Positions 8,861 to 18,507 are shown, counted from the first letter of the stretch. The stretch is DNA of 45,908 bases from JANRIG01 sp033765235 (GCA_033765235.1 JANRIG010000006.1:1-45908); one strand, 5' to 3'. Program-made: numbers and translations. Notes: a model not told the origin generated them from the letters alone.

Positions 8861-9970
8861 ATGCTAAACCGTAGAATCATCAGAGGCAAAGTACTGCAAC
8901 AGTTGTATGCCTACAAGACAAGTGAGGGTGCCAATATAGACACAGCATTTGAAAACATTAATATAAAATACTCTCCTGACCTCAATGCATTGGAGCCTCA
9001 AGATGCAGTGCAGTTACAAAAAATGAAAACCAAAGCCCTGCATGAATTTGATAAATACATAAAAAACTTTGATGCAAATCTATTGATGTCACTCCCGGAA
9101 GATATCAAAGAAGATATGCAAAAAATATGTAAAAAACTGACAGATAATAACACACAAGACTGTGAGCGAATACTTATCAGTTTATTTTCAGATTGTGATA
9201 ATATACTAAACCAATATCTGAGCATATTGTCGCTCATAGTAGAAGTAGCTGAAAAAATGAATGTCATAAAAAAAGACGACTATTTGGCTAAATCTATTGA
9301 TATACAGACGATAAACAATGATATAATTCTAAAAACTGAACTACAGAAAAAAAATTTCCAATGGCACACTGAGCAAGATATGGTATCAGATATCATCAAC
9401 CAAATATGTGCAGACAACTTATATATAGCGCGGAAATCAAATGCAGACAGAGGTATATTGCTCCAAATATTCAGAGAATGCATATTCAAAAATGCCTTAT
9501 TTAATGAATATTATGAAAACAACAACATAAGCTGGCAAGAAGATAAAGTAGCTGTGAAAGATATGGTGAGTGATACATTGAAAGAAATAAGCAACAATTC
9601 ACCTATTACATTGCCCAAAATTTCAAAAAACTGGGACGATGACCGACAATTTATGCAAAAACTATACCTCAACACCGTGAAAAACGATTATCAATACAAT
9701 GAGCTTATAGCACCCAAACTTCAAAACTGGGATATGAGCAGAGTGACTCTTACTGATAACCTCATTATGAAAATGTGCATATGTGAGATGATACACTTTC
9801 AGACCATTCCCATAAAAGTAAGCCTCAATGAATATATAGAACTATCCAAAAGATACAGCACACCCAAAAGCAAAATACTGATAAACGGAGTGCTCGACAA
9901 ACTATCCAATGAGCTCATCAATAATGGTGTTATCAAAAAAAGCGGACGTGGATTGATGGATAATAAGTAG
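8861..9970 (+). CDS. nusB: NusB, long Bacteroidota form (transcription antitermination factor)
   Basis: This 369-residue protein has NusB signatures at its two ends. The N-terminus LNRRIIRGKVLQQLYAY is the RNA/NusE-binding helix start, and the C-terminal segment around IPIKVSLNEYIELSKRYSTPKSKILINGVLDKL is the conserved NusB tail. NusB binds boxA RNA with S10 to promote rRNA antitermination. The middle ~200 residues are an insertion-like helical stretch; Bacteroidota NusB proteins are commonly about twice the length of the E. coli protein (139 residues). I start at ATG 8861, since it begins directly with MLNRR; an in-frame TTG at 8846 adds five residues without similarity. The gene lies 69 bp after the Ddl-like fusion on the same strand. 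Confidence 0.85.
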   Translation: MLNRRIIRGKVLQQLYAYKTSEGANIDTAFENINIKYSPDLNALEPQDAVQLQKMKTKALHEFDKYIKNFDANLLMSLPEDIKEDMQKICKKLTDNNTQDCERILISLFSDCDNILNQYLSILSLIVEVAEKMNVIKKDDYLAKSIDIQTINNDIILKTELQKKNFQWHTEQDMVSDIINQICADNLYIARKSNADRGILLQIFRECIFKNALFNEYYENNNISWQEDKVAVKDMVSDTLKEISNNSPITLPKISKNWDDDRQFMQKLYLNTVKNDYQYNELIAPKLQNWDMSRVTLTDNLIMKMCICEMIHFQTIPIKVSLNEYIELSKRYSTPKSKILINGVLDKLSNELINNGVIKKSGRGLMDNK

Positions 9971-9984
9971 TAAAATCTCCACTT

Positions 9985-11718
9985 TCACTCCAACCCCAAA
10001 TCTTTTAATACGGAGGCTATCTTTTGGTCAAGTTTAGCTCCTACATCTGCCAAATCATGGCGTGAAGGCAGGGTGCCATTTACACTCACATAAAATTTTA
10101 TTTTAGGCTCTGTACCCGAGGGGCGGGCAGATACCAGCGTACCATCATCTGTCAAAAATTGGAGCACATCAGACTTGGGCAATCCTATGGGTTTTGTATT
10201 TCCTGTGGCAAGGTCTGTCTCTCGGCATTGCTCATAGTCAAGTAGTTTTAGCAACTTTGAGCCTCCCAGTACTTTGGGTGGATGGTTGCGATATTGCACC
10301 ATCATGGCTCTGATTTCGTCTGCACCTGCTTTGCCTGTCTTGGTGATAGACACTAATTTTTCTTTGTAATAGCCATGCTGTACATATATATCGAGCAGCA
10401 TATCATACAGTGAGCTGTCTTTGCTCTTAGCATAAGCAGCCATCTCAGCTATGAATGCACAGGCACTTATGGCATCTTTGTCTCTCACAAAGTCGCCCAC
10501 AAGGTAGCCATAGCTCTCTTCGCCACCTACTATGAATGTTTTTCGCTTATCAAACTTATGTATGAGTTCTGCTATGTATTTGAAACCAGTGAGCACATTG
10601 TAGCACTCCACCCCAAAACTTGCTGCAATTTTGTCCATCAGGTAGCTGGTCACTATCGTTTTCACTATAAACTGTTTGCCATCAAGTTTGCCTGCCATTT
10701 GCCAAGCATTGAGCATGTAGTGAAAAAGTAGTGCTCCCGTCTGGTTGCCGTTGAGCAATATCCATTCGCTTTTATCATTTTTTACAGCTATTCCTACTCT
10801 GTCGCTATCGGGGTCAGTGGCCAATACCAAGTCTGCATCTGTGTTTTGTGCTTTGTCCAATGCCAGTGCCAATGCTTCTTTTTCTTCCGGGTTGGGTGAT
10901 TTGGTAGTGGGAAAGTTGCCATCAGGTTTGCTCTGCTGCTCTACCAAGATTATATTTTCAAATCCAAATTTTTGCAACAATTTAGGAACTAATGTGATGC
11001 CTGTACCATGAAGCGGTGTGAATACAATTTTGAGGTCTTTGTGTTTTTGAATTGCCTCTTTAGATATTGACAGTGAGGCAGTTTGCGCTATGTATTCATT
11101 ATCTATATCTTCGCCTATGTGTATAATATTGTCTGATATTTTACCAAATTTTACCTGTTCTATACCTTTGATACGGCGTACCTCACCAATAGTATTTTTG
11201 TCGTGCGGCGATACCATTTGTGCACCATCGTTGAAGTAGGCTTTGTAGCCGTTGTATTCTTTGGGATTGTGCGAAGCAGTAATCACTATACCACTGTGAC
11301 AATGAAAGTGCCTCACAGCAAAACTGAGCTCCGGCGTAGGGCGAAGTTCTCTGAAAAGATACACTATGGCACCATTGGCAGAGAGTACTTCTGCCGATAT
11401 TTCTGCAAAATATCTGCTATTGTTTCGGCTGTCATATGCTATGGCTACCTTTATTTGTTTTGCCGGAAAACACAGTTTTAGGTAGTTAAAAAGCCCCTGT
11501 GTGGCCATAGCCACAGTGTATTTGTTCATCTTGTTGGTGCCTACACCCATGAGCCCGCGCATGCCGCCTGTGCCAAATTCCAAATCTTTGTAAAATGCAT
11601 CTGTAAGCTCAGTTTCATTGTTTTCGGCTACAAGTTTGCGAATGGTATTTTTAGTATCTTCATCAAAGGCACCTGTGAGCCATTGGTTTATTCTATTTTG
11701 TACTTCGGGCAATAACAT
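9985..11718 (-). CDS. Phosphoglucomutase/phosphomannomutase
   Basis: This is a 577-residue cytosolic alpha-D-phosphohexomutase with all four family motifs in order. The catalytic phosphoserine loop TASHNPKEYNG has its serine at 149. The Mg-binding loop is TDPDSDRVG (D302, D304, D306). The sugar-binding loop is GGEESYG (398-404), and the phosphate-binding loop RPSGTEPKIK is at 532-541. The N-terminal FGTGGMRGLMGVG segment places it with the long PGM2-like branch. It interconverts hexose 1- and 6-phosphates, feeding glycolysis or nucleotide-sugar synthesis for envelope glycans. Convergent with nusB (14-bp gap) and divergent from the methyltransferase gene, it is probably monocistronic. Confidence 0.93.
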   Translation of the reverse strand: MLLPEVQNRINQWLTGAFDEDTKNTIRKLVAENNETELTDAFYKDLEFGTGGMRGLMGVGTNKMNKYTVAMATQGLFNYLKLCFPAKQIKVAIAYDSRNNSRYFAEISAEVLSANGAIVYLFRELRPTPELSFAVRHFHCHSGIVITASHNPKEYNGYKAYFNDGAQMVSPHDKNTIGEVRRIKGIEQVKFGKISDNIIHIGEDIDNEYIAQTASLSISKEAIQKHKDLKIVFTPLHGTGITLVPKLLQKFGFENIILVEQQSKPDGNFPTTKSPNPEEKEALALALDKAQNTDADLVLATDPDSDRVGIAVKNDKSEWILLNGNQTGALLFHYMLNAWQMAGKLDGKQFIVKTIVTSYLMDKIAASFGVECYNVLTGFKYIAELIHKFDKRKTFIVGGEESYGYLVGDFVRDKDAISACAFIAEMAAYAKSKDSSLYDMLLDIYVQHGYYKEKLVSITKTGKAGADEIRAMMVQYRNHPPKVLGGSKLLKLLDYEQCRETDLATGNTKPIGLPKSDVLQFLTDDGTLVSARPSGTEPKIKFYVSVNGTLPSRHDLADVGAKLDQKIASVLKDLGLE

Positions 11719-11801
11719 AAGGTGATGGCAATAAATATATAGGGTGGCTAATTAATTATTTTTTTCTTTAATATTATTATACTGAAATTGTGAAAAAATA
11801 G

Positions 11802-12965
11802 ATGCATTTACCTGAAAAAATATTTCAGTTTATCTTTGATAATGAAAATATAGATGAGCATACACTGCTGCTCAAAAAAGATATTTTCACGGAAGTGACC
11901 AATAAATATTTGGCTTCACAAATATATGCTCGCAAAAAAGCAAAGTATAAGCTGCCGGAGTGGTACAATAATTATAAAATCATATATCCTGAAAAAATTA
12001 ATTTAGAACAAAGCTCTTCTCAATATACAGCAAAATATAAACGAGATATAGTAAATAATGTTGATATATTATGTGATATAACCGGTGGATTTGGAGTAGA
12101 TTTTTATTATTTATCTATTGATAAAAAACATAATTATTATATAGAAAATAATAAACAATTATGTGAAATAGTAAGTCACAATTTTGAGAAATTAGGAGCT
12201 GAAAATAATCAAATTATTAATGACAACGGAATAGAATATATCAAAAACAGTAATCTACATTTTGATATGATTTATATAGACCCATCGCGCAGAAAATTGG
12301 ATAAAAAAGTATATAATATATATGATTGTGAGCCAAATATCATCACACACATGCCAATGTTATTACAAAAATCGTCTCAAGTATTGGTAAAACTATCCCC
12401 TATGATAGACATAAAATACTTGTTAAATACGTTCAAAAATATAGCTGAAATACATGTAATATCTGTACAAAATGAATGTAAAGAAATACTAATTTTGTTA
12501 AATAATAATATGAATAATACGCTCTTATTATATGCTGTAGAACTTAATAATTATAAAAATATTATATATAAATTAGATAAATATAATCATACTAATTCAT
12601 ATATTTATGATGATAAAATACATAAATATATATATGACCCTTATGTAAGTATTGTCAAATCAGGAGCACTGATACAAGTAGCTTATGATTATGATATTCA
12701 TAAAATATCAACCAATACATCCCTATATTTTTCTGATATGCTCAAAGAAAATTTTCCAGGCAGAGTGTTTGAAGTGATTGATAAAATTGACAAAAACAAT
12801 AAAAAAAGATATCTCGTGCATGTACTTATGCGCAACGTGAAAATGACCGTACAAGAGATATATAAAAAATACAATGTAGCAGAGGGCAATGAATATTATC
12901 TGATAGTATACAGCAACGGAAATAATAAAATACAAGCACTATTGTGCAAAATTGTGAAGCACTGA
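11802..12965 (+). CDS. Class I SAM-dependent methyltransferase with THUMP-like C-terminus (PG_1098 type)
   Basis: This 387-residue cytosolic protein has the SAM-binding motif CDITGGFGVD (91-100) after an N-terminal helical ferredoxin-like region. A catalytic-type IDPSRR (159-164), resembling the acidic-P-P motif IV of nucleic-acid methyltransferases, follows, and then a C-terminal THUMP-like domain. The layout is that of the Bacteroidota PG_1098 family. RNA is the likely substrate, by family analogy only. The gene is conspicuously rich in AAT, AAA and ATA codons compared with its neighbours (visibly more AT-rich than nusB or the mutase), although the protein itself looks intact. Confidence 0.8.
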   Translation: MHLPEKIFQFIFDNENIDEHTLLLKKDIFTEVTNKYLASQIYARKKAKYKLPEWYNNYKIIYPEKINLEQSSSQYTAKYKRDIVNNVDILCDITGGFGVDFYYLSIDKKHNYYIENNKQLCEIVSHNFEKLGAENNQIINDNGIEYIKNSNLHFDMIYIDPSRRKLDKKVYNIYDCEPNIITHMPMLLQKSSQVLVKLSPMIDIKYLLNTFKNIAEIHVISVQNECKEILILLNNNMNNTLLLYAVELNNYKNIIYKLDKYNHTNSYIYDDKIHKYIYDPYVSIVKSGALIQVAYDYDIHKISTNTSLYFSDMLKENFPGRVFEVIDKIDKNNKKRYLVHVLMRNVKMTVQEIYKKYNVAEGNEYYLIVYSNGNNKIQALLCKIVKH

Positions 12966-12992
12966 ATATAATTTCAAAAAAAATAATATCGC

Positions 12993-13026
12993 TTTGACAA
13001 TGATACCAAATAACATTTTATTTTTG
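12993..13026 (+). promoter_or_regulatory. Bacteroidota-type promoter for the PD40 protein
   Basis: A TTTG -33 box (12993-12996) is followed after 22 bp by a perfect TAnnTTTG -7 element, TATTTTTG (13019-13026). The start codon at 13052 is 25 bp downstream, so the leader is about 20 nt. Confidence 0.65.
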
Positions 13027-13051
13027 CCATGTTATAATACTACCTTCGTAT

Positions 13052-14458
13052 ATGTATAAAATATTATTTACATTAACCACGCTCATAATGGCTTCATTAT
13101 CAGCTATATGCCAGCCTGATATTAATTGGGCCAGTGAGCTGATTGAATATACTGACAGGTTTCAGTTTGAAAACAACAGCACTGCCATGGTACTTGGTGC
13201 TCCTGCTATGTACCCATCATCGTCGTGGGAGCAAGCGCATGACCCATATTCCGAAGGTTATATACTCAACAAAGAAAATAAAATATTTCAAAAAAATACC
13301 ATCAAAGTAGGGTTTAAAAAACCTGTATCAGGCAAGCAAGTGGTATTGGGCGGTGTATTTAATATAGGTAGTATTTACAGTGTGAGTATATATGGTGCAG
13401 ACAACAAGGAAAAAATAGTATATACCCTTGATAAAAAGCCAAGCAGTACCAAATTTACTACTTTTTCGGTATATTTTCCTACCACCACCGTGCAAGCAGT
13501 GAAAGTAGTGATAGACCATGGCAACATAAGTGGCTGGAACATTATGAAAGGCATAGGCATCACCGCCGATGACAAGCCTGTAGACCTGAAACCATCCTTA
13601 TCAGACGAACTTATATTTGCTGATAAACAAAAAATTGGGGACAATATCAGTACCAAAGAGTGCTTTGAGTTTAACCCCAAACTCACACCCGACGGCAATA
13701 CACTCTACTTTGTGAAAGAATGCGAAAATGAGCCCGACCAAGAAATATGGGTGACACAACTCAAAGCTGACGGCACTTGGAATGAACCCAAAAACATAGG
13801 AGCACCGCTCAATAACAAAGGCCATAACTTTGTGGCATCTATAAGCAGCGACAATAAATTTATGGTGGTGGGCAATACATACAACCCTGATGGCAGTGAT
13901 GCCGGCGATGGAGTATCTATCAGCTATGCCAATGCAGATGGTACATGGCAAGTACCTCAACCGCTCAAAATACCACAATATGAAAACCTTAATGACCATG
14001 CAAATTTTTTTCTGAGCGATGATGCCGACATACTTCTTATGGCCATACAAGACCGCAGCAGCTTGGGCGACTTAGATCTTTATGCCAGCTTCTACAACCA
14101 AAATGAAAAACGATGGTCGCCGCCAATAAATCTTGGCTCGCAGATAAATACCCCATTTTCAGAAGATTATCCATACCTTTCGGCTGATGGCACCACATTG
14201 TTTTTCAGTTCCAAAGGATATTTGGGCTATGGAGCGCATGACATATATATGAGCAAAAGGCTTGACGACAGTTGGAAAAACTGGAGCAAACCCATAAACT
14301 TAGGACCGGCTGTGAACTCCAAGGCAGACGACAAAGGCTTTACCATATCAAGTGTGAGCAATAGAGCATATTTTAATAGTGTAAATTTTGACACAGACCT
14401 GCACCATATGGATATATATCAGGTAAAAATACCTCAATCGCTGGTACGCAAGCCTTGA
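13052..14458 (+). CDS. Exported PD40/beta-propeller protein
   Basis: This 468-residue protein has a clear signal peptide (about residues 1-20, ending ...SAICQ). Residues about 25-175 form a jelly-roll-like region with no firm family. From about 195 onward come repeated PD40/TolB-type blades recognised by FNPKLTPDGNTLYF, DYPYLSADGTTLFFSSKG and similar strands, ending with GFTISSVSNRAYFNS. These blades also occur in OmpA/PorE-type proteins, but no OmpA domain is present here, so peptidoglycan anchoring is not expected. A periplasmic or surface protein-protein interaction scaffold is the likeliest role. It is convergent with the GldC/PorE operon and has its own promoter, so a functional link is only suggestive. 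Confidence 0.75.
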   Translation: MYKILFTLTTLIMASLSAICQPDINWASELIEYTDRFQFENNSTAMVLGAPAMYPSSSWEQAHDPYSEGYILNKENKIFQKNTIKVGFKKPVSGKQVVLGGVFNIGSIYSVSIYGADNKEKIVYTLDKKPSSTKFTTFSVYFPTTTVQAVKVVIDHGNISGWNIMKGIGITADDKPVDLKPSLSDELIFADKQKIGDNISTKECFEFNPKLTPDGNTLYFVKECENEPDQEIWVTQLKADGTWNEPKNIGAPLNNKGHNFVASISSDNKFMVVGNTYNPDGSDAGDGVSISYANADGTWQVPQPLKIPQYENLNDHANFFLSDDADILLMAIQDRSSLGDLDLYASFYNQNEKRWSPPINLGSQINTPFSEDYPYLSADGTTLFFSSKGYLGYGAHDIYMSKRLDDSWKNWSKPINLGPAVNSKADDKGFTISSVSNRAYFNSVNFDTDLHHMDIYQVKIPQSLVRKP

Positions 14459-14470
14459 AAAGATAAACTT

Positions 14471-14821
14471 TTATCCGTTGTAAGTTTCTTTTTTAGACTC
14501 TTCGGTCACATATTTGCCAAGTTTTTCGCAAAGGTTGTTTATTTCATTTACCATATAATCATCATTACTTGCATTTTTGAGACTTTCGGCAAGCCCACCT
14601 ATGGTTTCTACATAAAATCTTTTCATATCTAATATTGGCATATCTTTTGCCCAAAGGTCTATTTTGAGCGTGTTGTGCTGCACATGGTCCCATATAGATA
14701 CACAAAAGGCAAGTGTTTTTTCTTCTCCTTTAGGGTTTTTATCTGTAGCGTCCCAATATAACTTTTCGGGCACATTATCACTGTCAAGTAGAATGCTAAA
14801 AGTGATTTTAGAGCTTTTCAT
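14471..14821 (-). CDS. gldC: Gliding motility protein GldC
   Basis: This 116-residue soluble protein has the GldC core: ITFSILLDSDNVPEKLYWDA at the start, then KIDLWAKDMPILDMKRF near 53-69 and an acidic C-terminus. Flavobacterial GldC is about 111 residues with the same blocks. It is a cytosolic accessory of gliding motility whose biochemical role is not settled. It is the last gene of the PorE-MarC-GldC run (11-bp gap to marC), which places it with T9SS/gliding envelope functions. It also occurs in non-gliding Bacteroidota, so motility is not proven by its presence. Confidence 0.88.
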   Translation of the reverse strand: MKSSKITFSILLDSDNVPEKLYWDATDKNPKGEEKTLAFCVSIWDHVQHNTLKIDLWAKDMPILDMKRFYVETIGGLAESLKNASNDDYMVNEINNLCEKLGKYVTEESKKETYNG

Positions 14822-14832
14822 ATTTATCTGAT

Positions 14833-15441
14833 TTATATATTAAAATATTGTTTTATGCCAAGTAGTATATTTTGGATAGCAAACGAAGCAAGTATTAATC
14901 CCATAATTTTGCTAAGTACAAGTATTCCCGACTCACCTAAGTGTTTTTGTATATTTTTTGCCAGTAGGAGAATAATACAAGTGATGGACATTACCAATAA
15001 TACCAACAAGCTAGTTACAGCTTGTTGTTTATATGTATAAATATGATTATCTGTTAATATTACTACAGCCATGATAGCTCCCGGAGATGCTATGGAAGGT
15101 ATGGCAATGGGGAATACTGTCACATGCTCATAATCTTTGATAAGGTGTTTTTCTTCTTCAGGTTTGCCTTCGCCGAATATCATAGTTAACGAAAATAAAA
15201 AAAGAATTAATCCGCCTGATATTTGAAAAGCAGGCAAAGTAATGTGCATAGTTTCCATAATTAACTGTCCTACTAAAATAAAAATAAGTAAAATCACAGA
15301 TGCTATTATGGTAGCCTTTATGGCTATTTTTTTTTTTGTGGTATCATTAAAATTTTTTGTAGCCTCTAAAAACACGGGTACAGACCCTAAAGGGTCTATT
15401 ACAGCAAATAAAAACAACATAGTTTTAATAATTTCTATCAC
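14833..15441 (-). CDS. MarC family integral membrane protein
   Basis: This is a 202-residue protein with six hydrophobic segments. The MarC hallmark FAVIDPLGSVPVFLEAT (13-29) is near the N-terminus, followed by AFQISGGLILFLFSLTM, and an FPIAIPSIASPGAIM block in the second half; this is the normal MarC/SnatA length and order. The family was once linked to multiple antibiotic resistance, but this is not established, and some members export amino acids. It lies between porE-like (3-bp gap) and gldC (11-bp gap), so it is cotranscribed with envelope genes. A role in T9SS or gliding is inferred only from position. Confidence 0.9.
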   Translation of the reverse strand: MIEIIKTMLFLFAVIDPLGSVPVFLEATKNFNDTTKKKIAIKATIIASVILLIFILVGQLIMETMHITLPAFQISGGLILFLFSLTMIFGEGKPEEEKHLIKDYEHVTVFPIAIPSIASPGAIMAVVILTDNHIYTYKQQAVTSLLVLLVMSITCIILLLAKNIQKHLGESGILVLSKIMGLILASFAIQNILLGIKQYFNI

Positions 15442-15444
15442 TGT

Positions 15445-17424
15445 TTATTCAGGTTTTATTACTTCAAATTCTACCCTGCGGTTTATGCGCTTGTCTTCAG
15501 GGGTCACATCTGCACGTAGCGGTTTGGTATCGCCGTATCCTATTGCTTGTATGCGCATCTCATCTATCTTGCCTTTGAGTATGATGTAGTCTTTGATAGC
15601 ATTGGCACGGTTTTGTGAGAGTATCATATTGTCTGAGTGGTTGCCATCAGAGTTGGTATGTCCGGCTATATTGAGTTTGTAGTCAGGGTTGTCCAGCAAA
15701 AATTTGAGTACCAAATCCAGCGATTTGTACATTTCGGGAGTGATGTCCCAGCTGCCATGTTCAAACTCTATCCTGTCCAGCACCAATGGTTTTTTGTAAT
15801 CTATCATTTGGGTCACTAATTTTATGAGCGTGTCGTTTTTGATATTAAGTTCTTCTTCTACACTAAAAAAATCATCGCCTTGTATAATGAGCATATAGCG
15901 GTTATTATTAATAAGGTCAAACTCAAAAGTGCCGTCAGGGCGCAAAAATTTTGGGGCTACCTCTATGCCATGGTCAAGGTCTATTACTGATACTAAGCCT
16001 TTGAGGGGCTTGTTGGTAGCGGAGTCTACCAAAGAGCCTATTAGCTTGGTATATGAGGCAGGCTGAGCTTCCATAGGAAGCGGAAAGGAATATAGGTCTA
16101 AGTTGGCTATCTCGTTTTCTTCTGATTTGGCATAGTAGAGGTCTTTGGATTGTGCATCTATGGTAAAGTAATATTCACTTCCTTTTTGGTTTACCAAGGG
16201 TCCTATATTGCGTGGCTCGTCCCATTTGCCTTGCAATCGCCTTACTTTATATATATCAAAGTCACCAAACGATAATGGGTAACCATTAGAACTAAAATAA
16301 AGCACATCAAACCGTGGATGGTAAAACGGGCTCACTTCATTGCCTCGTGTATTGATGATAGGTCCTAAGTTTTGCGGCACTTGCCAATTTCCCTCTATGT
16401 CTTTGAAAGTGAACCAAATATCTGACAGTCCAAACCCGCCTAACCTATCAGATGCAAAGTAAAGTGTGTCTTCTGTATGCGATAGTGAAGGCTGGGAGTC
16501 CCATGCTTTGCTATTTACCATAGATCCTAAGTTGGTGATGCTACCCCATATTACCTCTTCTGTGATTTCATCTATGGTTTTTTGGGCATAATATATGTCG
16601 CAATTGCCATAGCCGTCGTGCCCGTTGCATCGCACAAAATATAGCGTATTTCCATCTTTGCTGAGGCAGGGAGAGCCTTCGTTTAGGTCTGTATTTATGC
16701 CTTTAAATGGCTTGGCTTCGCCCCAGTATCCTTGGTCATCGCACTCGCTGTAGAATAGGTTTTCGTTGGGTATGTTTCTGTCCATACCTTTTTTTTGCCT
16801 CTTAGTAGTAAAAAGCAGCATTTTTTTGTCTGCAGTTATGGCGGGTCCGTAGTCGGCGTCTTTGCTGTTAATCTCTGTACCCATATTGAGCAGTACGCTG
16901 TGTGGCGGGTGTAGGGTATCTATATCTTTTCTGAAATCTACCATTTGGTAGTAAAATGTAAGGTCTACCCAATAGTCTTTTTCCATTTGGGTAATGGAGT
17001 CATAGTAGAGCAGTATTTTTTGCAGGTCGCCACGATGGTGTTTTAATACTAATTTGTACAAAGCTTTGGCTTTTGATGCATTGCCATAGCGCTCATAGAG
17101 CTGCCCCAACTTCCATATATAGTAGGTATCTATATAAAAGTTGCGAATGCCAAATTTGCTCACATAGTTTTCTATGAGCTCAAGTGATTTTTTGAGGTCG
17201 CGGCGCTGCTCTGCACGTTGTATCTCAGCTTTTTCGGCTTCGTTGATGTAGTAGTCTATTTTATTGATATTTCTGAAATATAGCTGAAACTCACCCGAAG
17301 ACACTTTGTGGGCTATATTAGAGTCTTGAAGTTGCAGTCCTTTAGACTTCATTTTTACCCTTTGGGCAGAAAGATGCAATACTATGAGAGTAAAAATTAA
17401 ATATAAATAATAGACTTTGCTCAA
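15445..17424 (-). CDS. porE: PorE-like OmpA-family protein (TPR-like, PD40 propeller, CarboxypepD-reg, OmpA_C)
   Basis: This 659-residue secreted protein has a signal peptide at 1-20 (ends HLSAQ) and a helical TPR-like region at about 65-165. PD40 propeller blades follow at about 180-450, with repeats such as SPCLSKDGNTLYFVRC and QPSLSHTEDTLYFASDRLGG. A CarboxypepD_reg-like beta domain spans about 459-535, and an OmpA_C peptidoglycan-binding domain about 550-659. Within the last, GHTNSDG (588-594) contributes the likely peptidoglycan-binding D593 and R606. This is the architecture of PorE, a periplasmic T9SS-associated protein that tethers the machine to peptidoglycan. The symbol is by architecture; paralogous OmpA/PD40 proteins are common in Bacteroidota. 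It heads the operon with MarC and GldC. Confidence 0.7.
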   Translation of the reverse strand: MSKVYYLYLIFTLIVLHLSAQRVKMKSKGLQLQDSNIAHKVSSGEFQLYFRNINKIDYYINEAEKAEIQRAEQRRDLKKSLELIENYVSKFGIRNFYIDTYYIWKLGQLYERYGNASKAKALYKLVLKHHRGDLQKILLYYDSITQMEKDYWVDLTFYYQMVDFRKDIDTLHPPHSVLLNMGTEINSKDADYGPAITADKKMLLFTTKRQKKGMDRNIPNENLFYSECDDQGYWGEAKPFKGINTDLNEGSPCLSKDGNTLYFVRCNGHDGYGNCDIYYAQKTIDEITEEVIWGSITNLGSMVNSKAWDSQPSLSHTEDTLYFASDRLGGFGLSDIWFTFKDIEGNWQVPQNLGPIINTRGNEVSPFYHPRFDVLYFSSNGYPLSFGDFDIYKVRRLQGKWDEPRNIGPLVNQKGSEYYFTIDAQSKDLYYAKSEENEIANLDLYSFPLPMEAQPASYTKLIGSLVDSATNKPLKGLVSVIDLDHGIEVAPKFLRPDGTFEFDLINNNRYMLIIQGDDFFSVEEELNIKNDTLIKLVTQMIDYKKPLVLDRIEFEHGSWDITPEMYKSLDLVLKFLLDNPDYKLNIAGHTNSDGNHSDNMILSQNRANAIKDYIILKGKIDEMRIQAIGYGDTKPLRADVTPEDKRINRRVEFEVIKPE

Positions 17425-17443
17425 AACTTGTACCGTGACTGTA

Positions 17444-17451
17444 CAAAAATA
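17444..17451 (-). promoter_or_regulatory. Candidate -7 element upstream of porE-like gene
   Basis: On the minus strand, TATTTTTG matches TAnnTTTG and lies 19 bp before the start codon at 17424. No TTG is found at the -33 distance. It would drive the porE-marC-gldC operon. Confidence 0.45.
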
Positions 17452-17562
17452 GATATATTGTGTAAATTAATGAATAAAAATGATGATATAGGTTAATATT
17501 AACAAAATAGAAGTGAAATAGAAAAATAAATTATGAGAATAATAATAAAAATTTTATCATAG

Positions 17563-18495
17563 TCAAAAATTATAGCTCTTCCACAAAAAAGTATAATAGA
17601 CTTTGCCATCGCATACTCCTACCCTCATTATAGATTTATCAGATACATACTCTACTATATGCCATACTATGGCACCTGCTGTGCCCAAGTCTAAGGCTAT
17701 AGTTTGCGCATCTTTATCCATATACCAAAAACCTGACGACCACCTGGGGGTATATTTTATAGAATATTTCCAATATGTACCATCATCAAAAAAATAGTAA
17801 TTGTAAGGCACATATTTATGGTGGCTTATGCCCAATTTTTTCATACTTATGCCCAGCTTTGCTGTATCTACAAAGTTGGTATCATACAGCAATGTAGCAC
17901 CACCGTTTTGGATACTGATAAATTTTGGCTTTAAAGTGTCTGATAACTCAGATTTATACACAGAGTCGCTTACTGCAAAAGTAGAGTCTTTGAAATGCTC
18001 TTCAGACATGCTTGATACATACCAAGTCTTCAATGTAGCGTCTGCTTGGTTTCTGCCCAATGCAAATTTGGTATTTTGTCCTGTAATTATGGCAGCTATG
18101 TTATTAACTGAGGCTGAGCCTTTTATCGGTAATAGTTTTTTGTTAATATATTGTTTGGCACTTGCATCAAGCATTTTTAGCGATATTTCACCTGTAAAGG
18201 GAGTTGTAGAAGTATATATTTTTGCAGGTTCTGTTTCCGGTCTTGAGGTAGGTTGGTAGGTTTGGGCAGGATAGTCATAATATTTATATACATATTGTAA
18301 ATAATAACCAGACAAGGTAATATTTGTAGCCACAGATTTTTTGGAGGTACGTGTGATGGGCACAATATTAGGTGTAGATGGCTCTGCAGTAGGCGATATG
18401 CCACAAGATATCAAACTTAATACTAATGATATGTACAAGTATTGTTTCAGTATTGATGTTTGTTTTGCAAGGCAAATTATTTTTTTCAGATACAT
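17563..18495 (-). CDS. Hypothetical lipoprotein
   Basis: This is a 310-residue protein of unknown family. A hydrophobic N-terminal segment ends in a lipobox L-I-S-C with Cys31, giving an unusually long N-region (about 20 residues, basic). The mature part begins with a Pro/Ser/Thr-rich linker and then has no recognised domain, with many Tyr and Thr residues and a C-terminal half reading as beta strands. It follows the GH97 gene by 12 bp on the same strand, so it is probably cotranscribed and may work with the glycosidase. I cannot assign a function. Confidence 0.6.
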   Translation of the reverse strand: MYLKKIICLAKQTSILKQYLYISLVLSLISCGISPTAEPSTPNIVPITRTSKKSVATNITLSGYYLQYVYKYYDYPAQTYQPTSRPETEPAKIYTSTTPFTGEISLKMLDASAKQYINKKLLPIKGSASVNNIAAIITGQNTKFALGRNQADATLKTWYVSSMSEEHFKDSTFAVSDSVYKSELSDTLKPKFISIQNGGATLLYDTNFVDTAKLGISMKKLGISHHKYVPYNYYFFDDGTYWKYSIKYTPRWSSGFWYMDKDAQTIALDLGTAGAIVWHIVEYVSDKSIMRVGVCDGKVYYTFLWKSYNF

Positions 18496-18507
18496 AACTG
18501 CTATGTA

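Noticed and set aside
14461..14475. GATAAA-CT-TTTATC-like palindrome at the PD40/gldC convergent ends
   Set aside because: Short AT-only stem with a 2-nt loop, expected by chance in this composition.
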